Source: Firm-07 sp045532805 (lineage in GTDB: Bacteria > Bacillota > Clostridia > Oscillospirales > CAG-272). From it: DNA of 64,000 nt. The position numbers were made by a program, and so were the translations under genes. Shown here one piece after another: positions 42,912-50,928 of this stretch. The stretch lies in contig JAZSGQ010000037.1 of assembly GCA_045532805.1 (NCBI GenBank), positions 1 to 64,000 of the forward strand, in the 5' to 3' direction. Positions within the stretch are counted from its first letter, which is position 1. Each line of letters begins with the position of its first letter. A model generated the notes under the pieces. It saw only the letters and a list, made by a program, of their open reading frames with translations. It was not told where the DNA came from and ran no database searches.

Positions 42912-43005
42912 TTACTTAGAAGCTTCCTCGATAGCGACCGCTACTGCTACCGTCATACCGACCATGGGGTTGTTGCCTGCGCCGATCAGACCCATCATCT
43001 CAACG
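42912..43005 (-). pseudogene. Displaced 3' end of the GGGtGRT gene at the left element end
   Basis: On the minus strand it encodes VEMMGLIGAGNNPMVGMTVA then VAVAIEEASK and a stop, the last 30 residues of the gene at 58274-59272, with only Ser for Cys. The first 48 bases (42958-43005) are identical in DNA to 58320-58367; the rest is nearly synonymous. This is the original gene tail pushed aside by integration. Confidence 0.9.
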
Positions 43006-43230
43006 CTATCAGAGCTTTAGCCGAGCTTCGGGGTAAAAGCCTCGGCCTGCAAGCTTGCGGTATAAGCCTTTCGCGACATTTGCATTGCAAAATCCTGTTA
43101 CGCTGAACACATCGTTTTCAGTTTTGCCGAATGCATTATATCGTGTTTTGACGTGTTCGCGAATGGGCAATTTATAAAGATGTGCCTATTTTGAATTTTT
43201 CTAAATGTTGCTATTAAGATAAGATGGTTA

Positions 43231-44712
43231 TTATGAAATCATTCGACCGAGTGTCGAAATAAACGAACTGAAGTTTTCATATTCGCAAATGTCTTCGCAA
43301 AGATATTGAATAAATCGTTCCGTAGATATTCCAATGTCATTTAGATTTGAACAGATCATTTTATATAGTTTTTTTCCGTTGTTATCCTTACCTTCTGGAT
43401 AATTCTGTTTGTAGTCTAAAATAATATCATATAGCGATCTATTTGTGAAATATTTGTCTCCAATCAATTTGATAAATGTTGCATCATTTTCGGTGATTAA
43501 CTTCTTGTGCAAATACTTTTCTACACTTTTGATGGGCAAATAGGTGTACAATGAAAGTTGCAGTTCTGCAGCTTTGTCATCCCCTTTAGATTTGACGTCG
43601 CCATCTAAGATGCTTATAACACGTTTTCCCATTCCAAGCAATCCGCTTCTATGAATATCATTGTGCAACTTTAGTGTTTGAGCCCAATCACCGCTAGGAA
43701 CTACGTGCCACAATCTACTTTTACATATATTATTAGTGCGGATAATTCTTTCAACTACTGCTTTAGCTAACTCATCTTCAACAAGAATTATAAAATCATA
43801 TCCGTTAGGCACATACAGATTTCTAATTGCATAGTTGGGGTAGCATGGATTTAGTGATGTAATAGTTCCGTTTACATTCTCAATCATAAATATGTTTTGA
43901 GGAGAAATACGGTTAATGATTTCTGTTGAATGTGTAGAGAAAATAACTATCATGTTGATGTTATTCAGCATCTGGGTAAAAAGAGTTACCAAACGATCTA
44001 TGGCAGCAGGATGAAGCGCTAGTTCTGCTTCGTCAATGAGAAAAAGCAAAGGCGCTGTTTCTGTATATCGATTTCGCTCTGTAAGATTATTAATAAAGTC
44101 AATTAGGGAAATTAGCATACTTTCCCCACTACTCATTGTATATTGGCTAGTATACCTATCACCACATTTCAAGAAATACGGAATTCCTCTAAAACCGTGT
44201 TGTGTAGCGATAGGCTTGCTTTTAACTTTGTAGAGATCCTTGTAATGATTTTTATCTCCGTGCAAAATGTAGCTTAATGTTTCTATAACAAAAGGATCCG
44301 CCGCTCTAATTAACGATGTAAAATCATCTTTTTGAAGGAACTCTTGAACAAGATTATAATCATAAAAACGAGAGCCAAAAAATATACTTCCCTCGTAAAA
44401 ACCCCTATAATAATTCTTCGTGTGTCTATGACCATTTAATCGAGAAGCACAATCCCATACGCCATTTGAAACATACCAATGGTCTATTTGCGAATCTACA
44501 TTTAAATCAATAACAGAGCCTTCGGTAAAATCACAAGATTGAAAACCTCGTGTAGAAGAAGGCTTAACCAGCAAAGACATTGCTGACATTAATGTGCTTT
44601 TGCCACATCCGTTCTCACCCACTATTGCGTAAAGCCCTTTTTCAAGTGGAATTTCAAATTCACATTGTTTTATGTTTTTTAAGTCTTTTATGGACAAAAT
44701 TAAATCACTCAT
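43231..44712 (-). CDS. OLD-like ATPase with C-terminal TOPRIM-like domain
   Basis: A 493-residue protein starting MSDLILSIKDLKNIK after GGAGG. An ABC-type ATPase has Walker A GENGCGKST (32-40), an SSGES signature (194-198), Walker B LLFLIDEAE (222-230) and His261 in FSTHS. After about 300 there is a TOPRIM-like part with LVEDELA (Glu312) and ILDGD (Asp370, Asp372). Such fusions (OLD, AAA15-TOPRIM, fused AriAB type) are anti-phage nucleases or sensors. I cannot place it in a named system. It is the first gene of the element at the left end. Confidence 0.78.
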   Translation of the reverse strand: MSDLILSIKDLKNIKQCEFEIPLEKGLYAIVGENGCGKSTLMSAMSLLVKPSSTRGFQSCDFTEGSVIDLNVDSQIDHWYVSNGVWDCASRLNGHRHTKNYYRGFYEGSIFFGSRFYDYNLVQEFLQKDDFTSLIRAADPFVIETLSYILHGDKNHYKDLYKVKSKPIATQHGFRGIPYFLKCGDRYTSQYTMSSGESMLISLIDFINNLTERNRYTETAPLLFLIDEAELALHPAAIDRLVTLFTQMLNNINMIVIFSTHSTEIINRISPQNIFMIENVNGTITSLNPCYPNYAIRNLYVPNGYDFIILVEDELAKAVVERIIRTNNICKSRLWHVVPSGDWAQTLKLHNDIHRSGLLGMGKRVISILDGDVKSKGDDKAAELQLSLYTYLPIKSVEKYLHKKLITENDATFIKLIGDKYFTNRSLYDIILDYKQNYPEGKDNNGKKLYKMICSNLNDIGISTERFIQYLCEDICEYENFSSFISTLGRMIS

Positions 44713-44912
44713 ATTTCCTCCATAGAAAATTTCGTTTTTGAATTGTATCTCATTATAACATAAAACGACATAATTTTCAATGTAAACATATAAGATTATC
44801 AACTGAAAGATTACAAACAATAACATTAATTTCTTTTAACATCTGCTAAATTATACGAACGGCAATATTTTGTGCTCTGTTGTTGTTCTGAAATTTACAG
44901 ATAGAAAGAAGA

Positions 44913-45299
44913 ATGATTATGGCAAATGTTGAAAACAAAGAAATTACAAGCAAACCTATTAATAAGACTACAGAGACATTGATCAAAGAACTAGAAACCA
45001 TGAGCGACGCAGGGCTTCATGATCTATTTATGTTTTTCTACAAGCTCAATTGTCAGCATGGTAATATGATCTACAATGACAAGTTCAATGAGTTCCTTGA
45101 GGCGTTTAACAGCAATCCATTCAAGCATCATGAGGACAAGGTTTTCAGAAAGGAACTGATAGAAAATCTAACCAAATATTGCTTTGATCACATGAGTTTG
45201 TTAACGGCCACACTACTGCTCAAAAAGAAGTTCACAATTGATGAAGTAATCAATAACTATTACGCTAGTGTAGATGCTTTTGGATACGACGTATTCTGA
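44913..45299 (+). CDS. Small helical protein, unknown function
   Basis: A 128-residue protein, divergent from the ATPase gene. The mostly helical sequence includes LIKELETMSDAGLHDLFMFFYKLNCQHGN and LLTATLLLKKKFTIDEVINNYY. A weak AGAAAGAAG precedes ATG, and a second ATG lies two codons later. A strong terminator follows. I do not recognise the family; partnership with the ATPase is only a guess from position. Confidence 0.6.
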   Translation: MIMANVENKEITSKPINKTTETLIKELETMSDAGLHDLFMFFYKLNCQHGNMIYNDKFNEFLEAFNSNPFKHHEDKVFRKELIENLTKYCFDHMSLLTATLLLKKKFTIDEVINNYYASVDAFGYDVF

Positions 45300-45352
45300 T
45301 TGCCAGACAATGTATTGATAGCAAAAAATATTGATACGTTATCTTATAAATG

Positions 45353-45387
45353 AAAAGCTGATGATCATTTCGACCATCAGCTTTTTT
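45353..45387 (+). terminator. Terminator after the small helical gene
   Basis: AAAGCTGATG pairs with CATCAGCTTT, followed by T's. It lies just before the left direct repeat of the polymerase-like cassette. Confidence 0.85.
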
Positions 45388-45388
45388 A

Positions 45389-45433
45389 CAACTGTCAGCT
45401 ATTGTATATATTATAATTTATTTCTATCCTTTC
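45389..45433. repeat. Direct repeat flanking the polymerase-like gene, left copy
   Basis: Contains CAACTGTCAGCTATTGTATA, TATAAT and TATTTCT, like 46817-46863 except for one substitution and a 2-base insertion in the core. It overlaps the stop codon of the polymerase-like gene. Confidence 0.65.
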
Positions 45434-46787
45434 ATCTCCTATCCCAATAATCTCTCAAGAACGCCTCGAAATTCAATTTCACACCACTTGACACCATGTA
45501 TTTAAACAATTCATCGTCTTCAGCACCGGTCGAATAGAAGCAATCGTAGACCTGCCAGACCCTATGCCCCGAAGTCAAAAGATCGTACAATGTCATCAGA
45601 TACACACATGATTCAACATAAAAGATATCGCTACCATAAAGCTTTCCGCCCTCAGCCTTGATGATCGCCTCTCTAAACGCTGTCATCGTATTGCAAACGT
45701 CCTGTCTATCTATGTTTTCCTGATCCATCGACAGCCACGTATGATGCCCGACCTGCTTCTCCGTGGAGTCAAAATAAGCTCGCATATGAAGCTTTTTAAT
45801 GGCCTCACGCATTTGGCTACCGAACGCTTTTCCTGGCTCCATAGCTTGAAATATCAGCCCGTAGATATCTTTCGACTCGTCTATCCAATGCCCCGAATTC
45901 AAAGATAACGTCATTCGTGGAACAGAAGCATTAATGTCTTTTTCTAACGTAAAGCCATATGCTTTCAAAAGCTCTGCACGCTTGTCTTTTTTAAGACTGA
46001 TCATTGCATTCGTCGCCCTGATACCAATGCCACTTACATATAAACCATTGTCCGCCCAAGTGAAATTAGGCTGAAAACGAATACGAAACTCCGGATAATC
46101 TCTGTAATAAGTCTCATTGATCTCATTTGCCTTCATAATATGAAATCTAAGTCCCGGATAATTTTCATACAAACATAATGTAAGTTGTTTCTCGAACTCA
46201 GCCTTACTAAGTTCGACCGGTCTGATCAATCTAAGCCTTGACGCAAAACGCACTTTGGATCGATCTATTTCTGTATGAACTCCTTGAAGCTCGTCCATAT
46301 CATAGACCTTGTTTTGTACGATATACATCTCAATGTCACGTGCTGCGCAATATGCCTTGATCTTCTCTTCGTTCTCTTTATAATATCGATACGTCTTGCT
46401 CTTATTATCTTTTTCGTAATAAGCCCCAAACTGATACCGATCACATTCAACGCTGATCAAACCGATCTCGATCATATAAGCGATCGCCCTGGAAACGCCC
46501 TTTTCATTGTCCCAGATAGCAAGATTTTCTTTATTCGTTACGCTGATCGGCATGATCGTACAACCAGTTTTAAACCGTTTATGCTTGACAGAATCGATAA
46601 ATGCCAATACCTTGCTCAGTTTTGTTCTAAGCTTCGCCTCTGCCCCTTTTGCCTTGCTCTCTGTAATGTCCAGCACCGGTGGTACATAATGGTCTGCCCT
46701 AATTGGTTCCCAAGTGTCTTTGACAATACTAAAATCATAGTTTTTACGATCCATCAGTCTGCTTGCGATCTCTTCTAACGTAATCAC
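45432..46787 (-). CDS. Divergent family-A DNA polymerase-like protein
   Basis: A 451-residue protein; GTG at 46787 is chosen because GGAGGTGG lies 5 bases upstream. The C-terminal half shows the family-A order: a GIGIRATNAM stretch like the motif before the palm, motif A DINASVPR (284-291, Asp-x6-Arg), then DIY, motif B Arg327, Lys331, Met335 and Phe339 at +4 steps as in Pol I (R-K-F-Y), and motif C VWQVYDC (Asp415). The Glu next to the motif C Asp is Cys. No exonuclease domain is seen; residues about 1-190 are unknown. It is flanked by direct repeats. The assignment is inferred from motifs. Confidence 0.6.
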   Translation of the reverse strand: MITLEEIASRLMDRKNYDFSIVKDTWEPIRADHYVPPVLDITESKAKGAEAKLRTKLSKVLAFIDSVKHKRFKTGCTIMPISVTNKENLAIWDNEKGVSRAIAYMIEIGLISVECDRYQFGAYYEKDNKSKTYRYYKENEEKIKAYCAARDIEMYIVQNKVYDMDELQGVHTEIDRSKVRFASRLRLIRPVELSKAEFEKQLTLCLYENYPGLRFHIMKANEINETYYRDYPEFRIRFQPNFTWADNGLYVSGIGIRATNAMISLKKDKRAELLKAYGFTLEKDINASVPRMTLSLNSGHWIDESKDIYGLIFQAMEPGKAFGSQMREAIKKLHMRAYFDSTEKQVGHHTWLSMDQENIDRQDVCNTMTAFREAIIKAEGGKLYGSDIFYVESCVYLMTLYDLLTSGHRVWQVYDCFYSTGAEDDELFKYMVSSGVKLNFEAFLRDYWDRR

Positions 46788-46816
46788 AAGAACCACCTCC
46801 AAGTCTTTAAATTTTG

Positions 46817-46863
46817 CAACTGTCAACTATTGTATATTATAATAATATTTCTCTTGCTTTCTC
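46817..46863. repeat. Direct repeat flanking the polymerase-like gene, right copy
   Basis: Contains CAACTGTCAACTATTGTATA, TATAAT and TATTTCTC. It lies upstream of the polymerase-like gene on its strand and could also hold its promoter (TATTATAATATA). Confidence 0.65.
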
Positions 46864-47004
46864 TTCTTCCACTCTTTTGCTCCAAAGCTTTTGCCGCAGC
46901 AAAAATCATTGTTTTTTCAAAAAATTGCGCTAAATTAAATGAAGACATGAAAAAGACATAGCCATAGGCAGGCCAAAATATACTCAAATACGAAAGGCAA
47001 AAAC

Positions 47005-47502
47005 ATGAAAGAAAAAAGATTCGCACGCATTGCTCGTCTTACCGGACGACCTCAGGATAAAGCACTTTTCAAAACTCATTTTCAAAAGCTAACCAAGAAG
47101 CAACGCAAGTTCTTTTGGGCCATTTTTATTCATTGTTGGGCAAGCAGCAAGGCCTTGATCGACAAGCAGAACTTCTTCAATTTGTGGTGCGAATTAAATT
47201 ATCTCTGCCATGAACTTGACGAAAGCTTCCCGGATCCATACGACGACCGCGAAGCAATAAGATCTTATTGTCATGCACACCCTTATTACTTCATAGATAT
47301 TCTGACGCCGAAAATGATCGCAAATCTCTTTGCCGAATACTGCTACAGCGAGAGCTTAGATTTTTTAACCACTCTCGCACAAAAACTGCATGAAGATGAT
47401 TTAAAAGCAGCATATGCTTATGCAAACGAAGCTCTTGGCCTAGACGAAAACATAGACGAAAGCATTGTCGAGATAAAAGAACATGTTGAATCGTTTTTAT
47501 AA
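47005..47502 (+). CDS. Unknown protein, distant paralogue of the 47569 gene
   Basis: A 165-residue protein starting MKEKRFARIARLTGRP with AAAGG upstream. Its body (HFQKLTKKQRKFFW, HCWASS, LWCEL, CHEL, PYYFID, IANLFAE) matches that of the oppositely oriented neighbour: an HC pair, LW, C-EL, P-x-YF and a following IA helix line up in order. It lacks that neighbour's N-terminal 120 residues. The family is unrecognised. A bidirectional terminator separates the two genes. Confidence 0.6.
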   Translation: MKEKRFARIARLTGRPQDKALFKTHFQKLTKKQRKFFWAIFIHCWASSKALIDKQNFFNLWCELNYLCHELDESFPDPYDDREAIRSYCHAHPYYFIDILTPKMIANLFAEYCYSESLDFLTTLAQKLHEDDLKAAYAYANEALGLDENIDESIVEIKEHVESFL

Positions 47503-47506
47503 TTTC

Positions 47507-47552
47507 TCAAAACAGAGCTACAATAAGTCCAATATTGTAGCTCTGTTTTTTA
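47507..47552. terminator. Bidirectional terminator between the two paralogues
   Basis: AACAGAGCTACAAT pairs with ATTGTAGCTCTGTT, with A and T runs on either side. Confidence 0.88.
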
Positions 47553-47568
47553 TATTCTTCTGATAGAA

Positions 47569-48336
47569 TTAAGCCGACGTGCGCCCTCTGAGTTTAATAT
47601 TAAGATAGTTAAGGGTTGCCTCATAACCACACTTATAGAACTTCTTTGCAGTTGAAACCGCCAAGGCAATATCAAGATCGATCGCATCACAAAGCTCGAC
47701 AGCAATGGTTTTCTGATCAAGCCACTTGAAGAAGTAAAGGGGATCTCTGCTGAGGAAATCCTGCCCCGCCTTAGTATCAAATGCCATAGGCACATCACAA
47801 CCCAACTCACGACATTTATCCGCCATTGTCTTCCAAAGAGCCGCGGAACTAGTCTCACTAATAAACAGACCATACTGTCGCCTGCAATGAGTCACAAGGC
47901 GAATAAATACCTTAAGTTGGTTCTCATCAAATTTCTGCAAGCAGGAAACGAGTTTGCCCTTCCCAGTAGGAATCATAACTCTTGTTCTACGAGCGACCTG
48001 TTCCTTAAAATATACTTCATCGAACGATTCCTTGATTAGTTTCATCAGTTCCAAGCTACAGCGCCAACGAACAAGCCATTCAGGTTTATCTTTGAGATCT
48101 TTTTTAATTTCCCAGAAGATCTTTTCAAACCTCTTAATAAACAGAATCTTATCCTTTCCGGGTCTGATGTAATAATCATAGTTGTAAAGTGCTACTTCGA
48201 CGTCCTCATGTCTGAAATTTGTGTCGATGTTTTCAAGTCTGTAAATCTTCTCAATCGTATTGATAATCTCTTCGGTGCTAAGATTAAAGCCTTCACCGTA
48301 TGCCTTAGCCATGCTATTATTCATATTACACTTCAT
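47569..48336 (-). CDS. Unknown protein with N-terminal extension, paralogue of the 47005 gene
   Basis: A 255-residue protein; the start MKCNMNNSMAKAYGEG is chosen for the AAAGGAA site upstream. The N-terminal 120 residues are helical and charged. The C-terminal part (LQKFDENQLKVFIRLVTHC, LWKTMADKCREL, PLYFFKWL, TIAVELC) corresponds segment by segment to the shorter neighbour. No motif points to a function. Confidence 0.6.
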   Translation of the reverse strand: MKCNMNNSMAKAYGEGFNLSTEEIINTIEKIYRLENIDTNFRHEDVEVALYNYDYYIRPGKDKILFIKRFEKIFWEIKKDLKDKPEWLVRWRCSLELMKLIKESFDEVYFKEQVARRTRVMIPTGKGKLVSCLQKFDENQLKVFIRLVTHCRRQYGLFISETSSAALWKTMADKCRELGCDVPMAFDTKAGQDFLSRDPLYFFKWLDQKTIAVELCDAIDLDIALAVSTAKKFYKCGYEATLNYLNIKLRGRTSA

Positions 48337-48457
48337 TTCTTGTTCCTTTCTGCCGTGATATTCGGCTCTCAAATTATTTTTGATTTATACGATGCTTTCG
48401 TATTGAGACTATAACGAAAACACAATCGCCATAGCCTCAATACACTCTATGTGATAA

Positions 48458-48973
48458 TTAGTACTCAATCGATCCACAAGACGGGTGTACCGGCACCCTG
48501 AACTTATCATTCATAGGCTCAAATCCCGCGTATCTGCTGTGATTCTCGACGTGAGTAGAAGGCGTCTCCTGTCGCTCAGGCACCTGTTCCTGCTGGTTAC
48601 GGCTGATGCAGAAGGCAACCTTAGCAATCGTACGCCCCTTATATTCGCCCTGAACGACGTACACAGCCCCCTCTTTATCATACCAATAAGAATGGTCTGT
48701 TCTGTCCTTGTCCTGAATATCGAAAGAGTCAAAGAATTCTCCAAGCAGCTGATTTGTGCGAACCTTGTTGTCATGGTTATACCAGATATAGTGCCTCAGC
48801 GTGTGGTTATGACCGATGACATTAAGCCAAATTTCAAGACCTTCCGTCCCGTTATATGCCTTTGTCTGATAAGCTTCGATGATTCTCACTCTGTACTTGC
48901 CCTCAGGAAGAAGATTGGATTTTCCAGTTTTGGTTACATCATAATCGTTAGCATTGTAATCCCAATTAATCAT
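48458..48973 (-). CDS. DUF669-like protein, possibly single-strand DNA-associated
   Basis: A 171-residue protein. NLLPEGKYRVRIIEAYQTKA and LEIWLNVIG followed by LLGEFFDSF and VVQGEYKGRTIAKVAF resemble the DUF669 fold found with phage recombination and replication genes. The C-terminal tail is polar (residues 125-171). AAAGGAG lies upstream. It fits a replication module with the polymerase-like gene. The family match is moderate. Confidence 0.5.
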   Translation of the reverse strand: MINWDYNANDYDVTKTGKSNLLPEGKYRVRIIEAYQTKAYNGTEGLEIWLNVIGHNHTLRHYIWYNHDNKVRTNQLLGEFFDSFDIQDKDRTDHSYWYDKEGAVYVVQGEYKGRTIAKVAFCISRNQQEQVPERQETPSTHVENHSRYAGFEPMNDKFRVPVHPSCGSIEY

Positions 48974-49176
48974 AATAAATATACTCCTTTAAAGTTGAAT
49001 TTTGAATTAGTAGTTTTGGTTGTTTTAGCGTCAACCGCACGCTTTGTGATCTTATACACATCAACTCCTTAAATTAATAATTTCAGCAAGCCCAAATTTA
49101 TCGAAGCACTTAGAGAAATATATATAATACCCCCTCTCTCTTTTTCTCTAAACATCCTCAAAATTCACATCTCACT

Positions 49177-49205
49177 ATTTTATAATACAGTCCGCTCAAA
49201 TCAAA
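49177..49205 (-). promoter_or_regulatory. Element promoter A, shared design
   Basis: On the minus strand TTTGAT and TAAAAT with a 17-base spacer that begins TTGAGCGGACTGTAT. The spacer is nearly identical to that at 49673-49701. It drives the DUF669-like gene after a long leader (about 200 bases; I see no gene in it). Confidence 0.65.
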
Positions 49206-49241
49206 TTTTGAGCTTTTTGATTTTTTCAGAATAATATTCAA

Positions 49242-49643
49242 TTAGGCAGCAGTGATTGATATCACTGCTGCAGGAAGAACATAGTTCTTCTCATTGGTAA
49301 AAACATTATTTGTATTGACAACATACTTATGAAGTACATAGTGGTTGATGGATGTTTTAAACATTACGGTGATCTGATCGACATCGTTCGGTGTGATCGA
49401 TTCGTGTTTATCAACAACAATACCGATAACACGAGTAAAATTCATGTACTGACCATTGTTTTTGATAAGGTCAACATTGGTTTCGATAACGTCATTCAAC
49501 ACTTTGACATACTCTTCAACGTCTTTTTCTTCAATCTTAATAAGACGATTCTTGTTAACGTTGTGAAGATAGAAAGTGTACACACTACGGATCTGGTAGC
49601 TCGAGAGAGTGGAACGAGAATCATAATTTTTGATAGTAGACAT
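49242..49643 (-). CDS. Unknown small protein of the element
   Basis: A 133-residue protein with GGAGTT upstream. It is Asn/Val-rich with YDSRSTLSSYQIRSVYTFYL, EEKDVEEYVKVLNDVIETN and INHYVLHKYVVNT. It is probably an alpha/beta fold, but I do not recognise a family. It has its own promoter of the same design as the DUF669-like gene, so the two are likely co-regulated. Confidence 0.6.
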   Translation of the reverse strand: MSTIKNYDSRSTLSSYQIRSVYTFYLHNVNKNRLIKIEEKDVEEYVKVLNDVIETNVDLIKNNGQYMNFTRVIGIVVDKHESITPNDVDQITVMFKTSINHYVLHKYVVNTNNVFTNEKNYVLPAAVISITAA

Positions 49644-49672
49644 AGAAATAACTCCTTTTTAATTTATTTGGC

Positions 49673-49701
49673 ATTATATGATACAGTACGCTCAAAACGA
49701 A
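49673..49701 (-). promoter_or_regulatory. Element promoter B, shared design
   Basis: On the minus strand TTCGTT and a perfect TATAAT, 17 bases apart, with the spacer TTGAGCGTACTGTATCA. The extended region (GCCAAAATTCGTTTTGAGCG) is also close to promoter A. Confidence 0.7.
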
Positions 49702-49931
49702 TTTTGGCGTTTTTCAAAAATTTTTTTTGAGATTAAATAGCAATAAAAAAGCAAGTGGTCTAAATAGCCACTTGCTTACCTATTTATTATGAATTTTGGT
49801 ATCAAAACAAACCTTTGCAAACATTGTACTAATTTTGCCTCGAAATCGCTTACAAAAGGCCCGAAACGCGGCATAATGATAGTACAGAAAGAAACTTTAG
49901 TTAGTTTCAATGCTAACGGGAAGGACATCAT

Positions 49932-50630
49932 ATGATTTACGGTTATTGCAGAGTCAGTACTCAGCACCAAAGGCTTGATCGTCAGATTACTAACATTACT
50001 GCCATTTATCCGAATGCAGTTATCATCAAAGAGTTCTATACAGGCACGACGCAAAACCGACCGCATTGGGAAAGGTTTATGACCCAAGTAAAAAAGGAAG
50101 ACACCATCGTTTTTGATAGTGTCTCCCGAATGGCACGTAACAGCGCCGAAGGATATAAAGATTATAAGATGCTCTACGAGAGGGGCATCAACCTCGTTTT
50201 CTTGAACGAGCCCCTAATCAACACATCCGTTCTAGATGCGACCAAAAGCAAATTGCTAAATATCAGCGTTGAAACGGGCAATGCCGCCGTTGACGATTTC
50301 TTTAAGGGCAACATTGAACTTATCAATAACTTTATTATGGCTCTCGCAGAGGAACAAATTAAAACGGCATTTGCACAGGCTGAAAAAGAAGTCACAGACC
50401 TGCATTCGCGCATCAGCCAAGGCATCCGAGAGGCCAAGAAGTCTGGGGCTCAAATCGGCTTGCCTAAGGGCTCCACGCTCACGACCAAGAAATCCCTTGC
50501 GTGCAAAGCCATCATCCAAAAGCACTCTAAAGACTTCGGTGGATCACTTGAAGATTCCGACGTCATTAAACTTTGTGGCTGCTCTAGAAATAGTTATTAC
50601 AAATACAAAAGAGACATCAAATCTATTTAA
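49932..50630 (+). CDS. Serine recombinase (resolvase/invertase family)
   Basis: A 232-residue protein with an N-terminal catalytic domain: YCRVSTQHQRLDRQ (Ser9), GTTQNRPHWERFM and FDSVSRMARNSAEGY. It has the resolvase linker helix and ends in an HTH (SDVIKLCGCSRNSYYKYKRDI). It could resolve or invert DNA in the element, or serve plasmid-like dimer resolution. It starts 11 bases before the DUF4314 gene, so they are likely an operon. A minus-strand hairpin (49747-49780) lies upstream. Confidence 0.92.
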   Translation: MIYGYCRVSTQHQRLDRQITNITAIYPNAVIIKEFYTGTTQNRPHWERFMTQVKKEDTIVFDSVSRMARNSAEGYKDYKMLYERGINLVFLNEPLINTSVLDATKSKLLNISVETGNAAVDDFFKGNIELINNFIMALAEEQIKTAFAQAEKEVTDLHSRISQGIREAKKSGAQIGLPKGSTLTTKKSLACKAIIQKHSKDFGGSLEDSDVIKLCGCSRNSYYKYKRDIKSI

Positions 50631-50640
50631 GGAGACTGCT

Positions 50641-50913
50641 ATGAACAAGGTACTTATCGGTGACAAGATCAAAATCATTCACATGAAAGGCGAACCTCAT
50701 TACAAAGACCGTGAAGATGTAGTCACCCACATCGACGACGCAGGGCAAATTCATGGAACGTGGGGCGGATGTGCTATTATTCCAGAAATAGATAATTTTA
50801 TCATCTTAAACGAGTTCAGGTTAAAAAACCTTAATCTCTTCCAAACTGAAGATCAAACAAGCACCGTACTCGCGTTACGGTGCTTGTTTTTTATTACTCA
50901 GCAAATAAAATAA
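50641..50913 (+). CDS. DUF4314-like small protein
   Basis: A 90-residue protein starting MNKVLIGDKIKIIHMKGEP after GGAGA. KIKIIHMKGEPHYKDRE and THIDDAGQIHGTWGGC fit the DUF4314 domain, a small SH3-like fold common on integrative elements. The last 15 codons run through a terminator hairpin, which is unusual; a slip in the A6 run near 50822 would give an earlier stop. The function is unknown. Confidence 0.65.
   Translation: MNKVLIGDKIKIIHMKGEPHYKDREDVVTHIDDAGQIHGTWGGCAIIPEIDNFIILNEFRLKNLNLFQTEDQTSTVLALRCLFFITQQIK
50857..50892 (+). terminator. Terminator overlapping the end of the DUF4314 gene
   Basis: ACAAGCACCGTA pairs with TACGGTGCTTGT and a T-run follows. It ends the serine recombinase operon. 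Confidence 0.85.
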
Positions 50914-50928
50914 CCCTGACATCTTCCC

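Noticed and set aside
43231..45299. Naming the ATPase pair Gabija, Septu or PARIS
   Set aside because: The expected partner genes are missing and the small neighbour has no recognisable domain.
49747..49780. Terminator or small antisense RNA near the serine recombinase
   Set aside because: The hairpin (GCAAGTGG/CCACTTGC) faces the minus strand with no gene upstream of it on that strand; no promoter was found.
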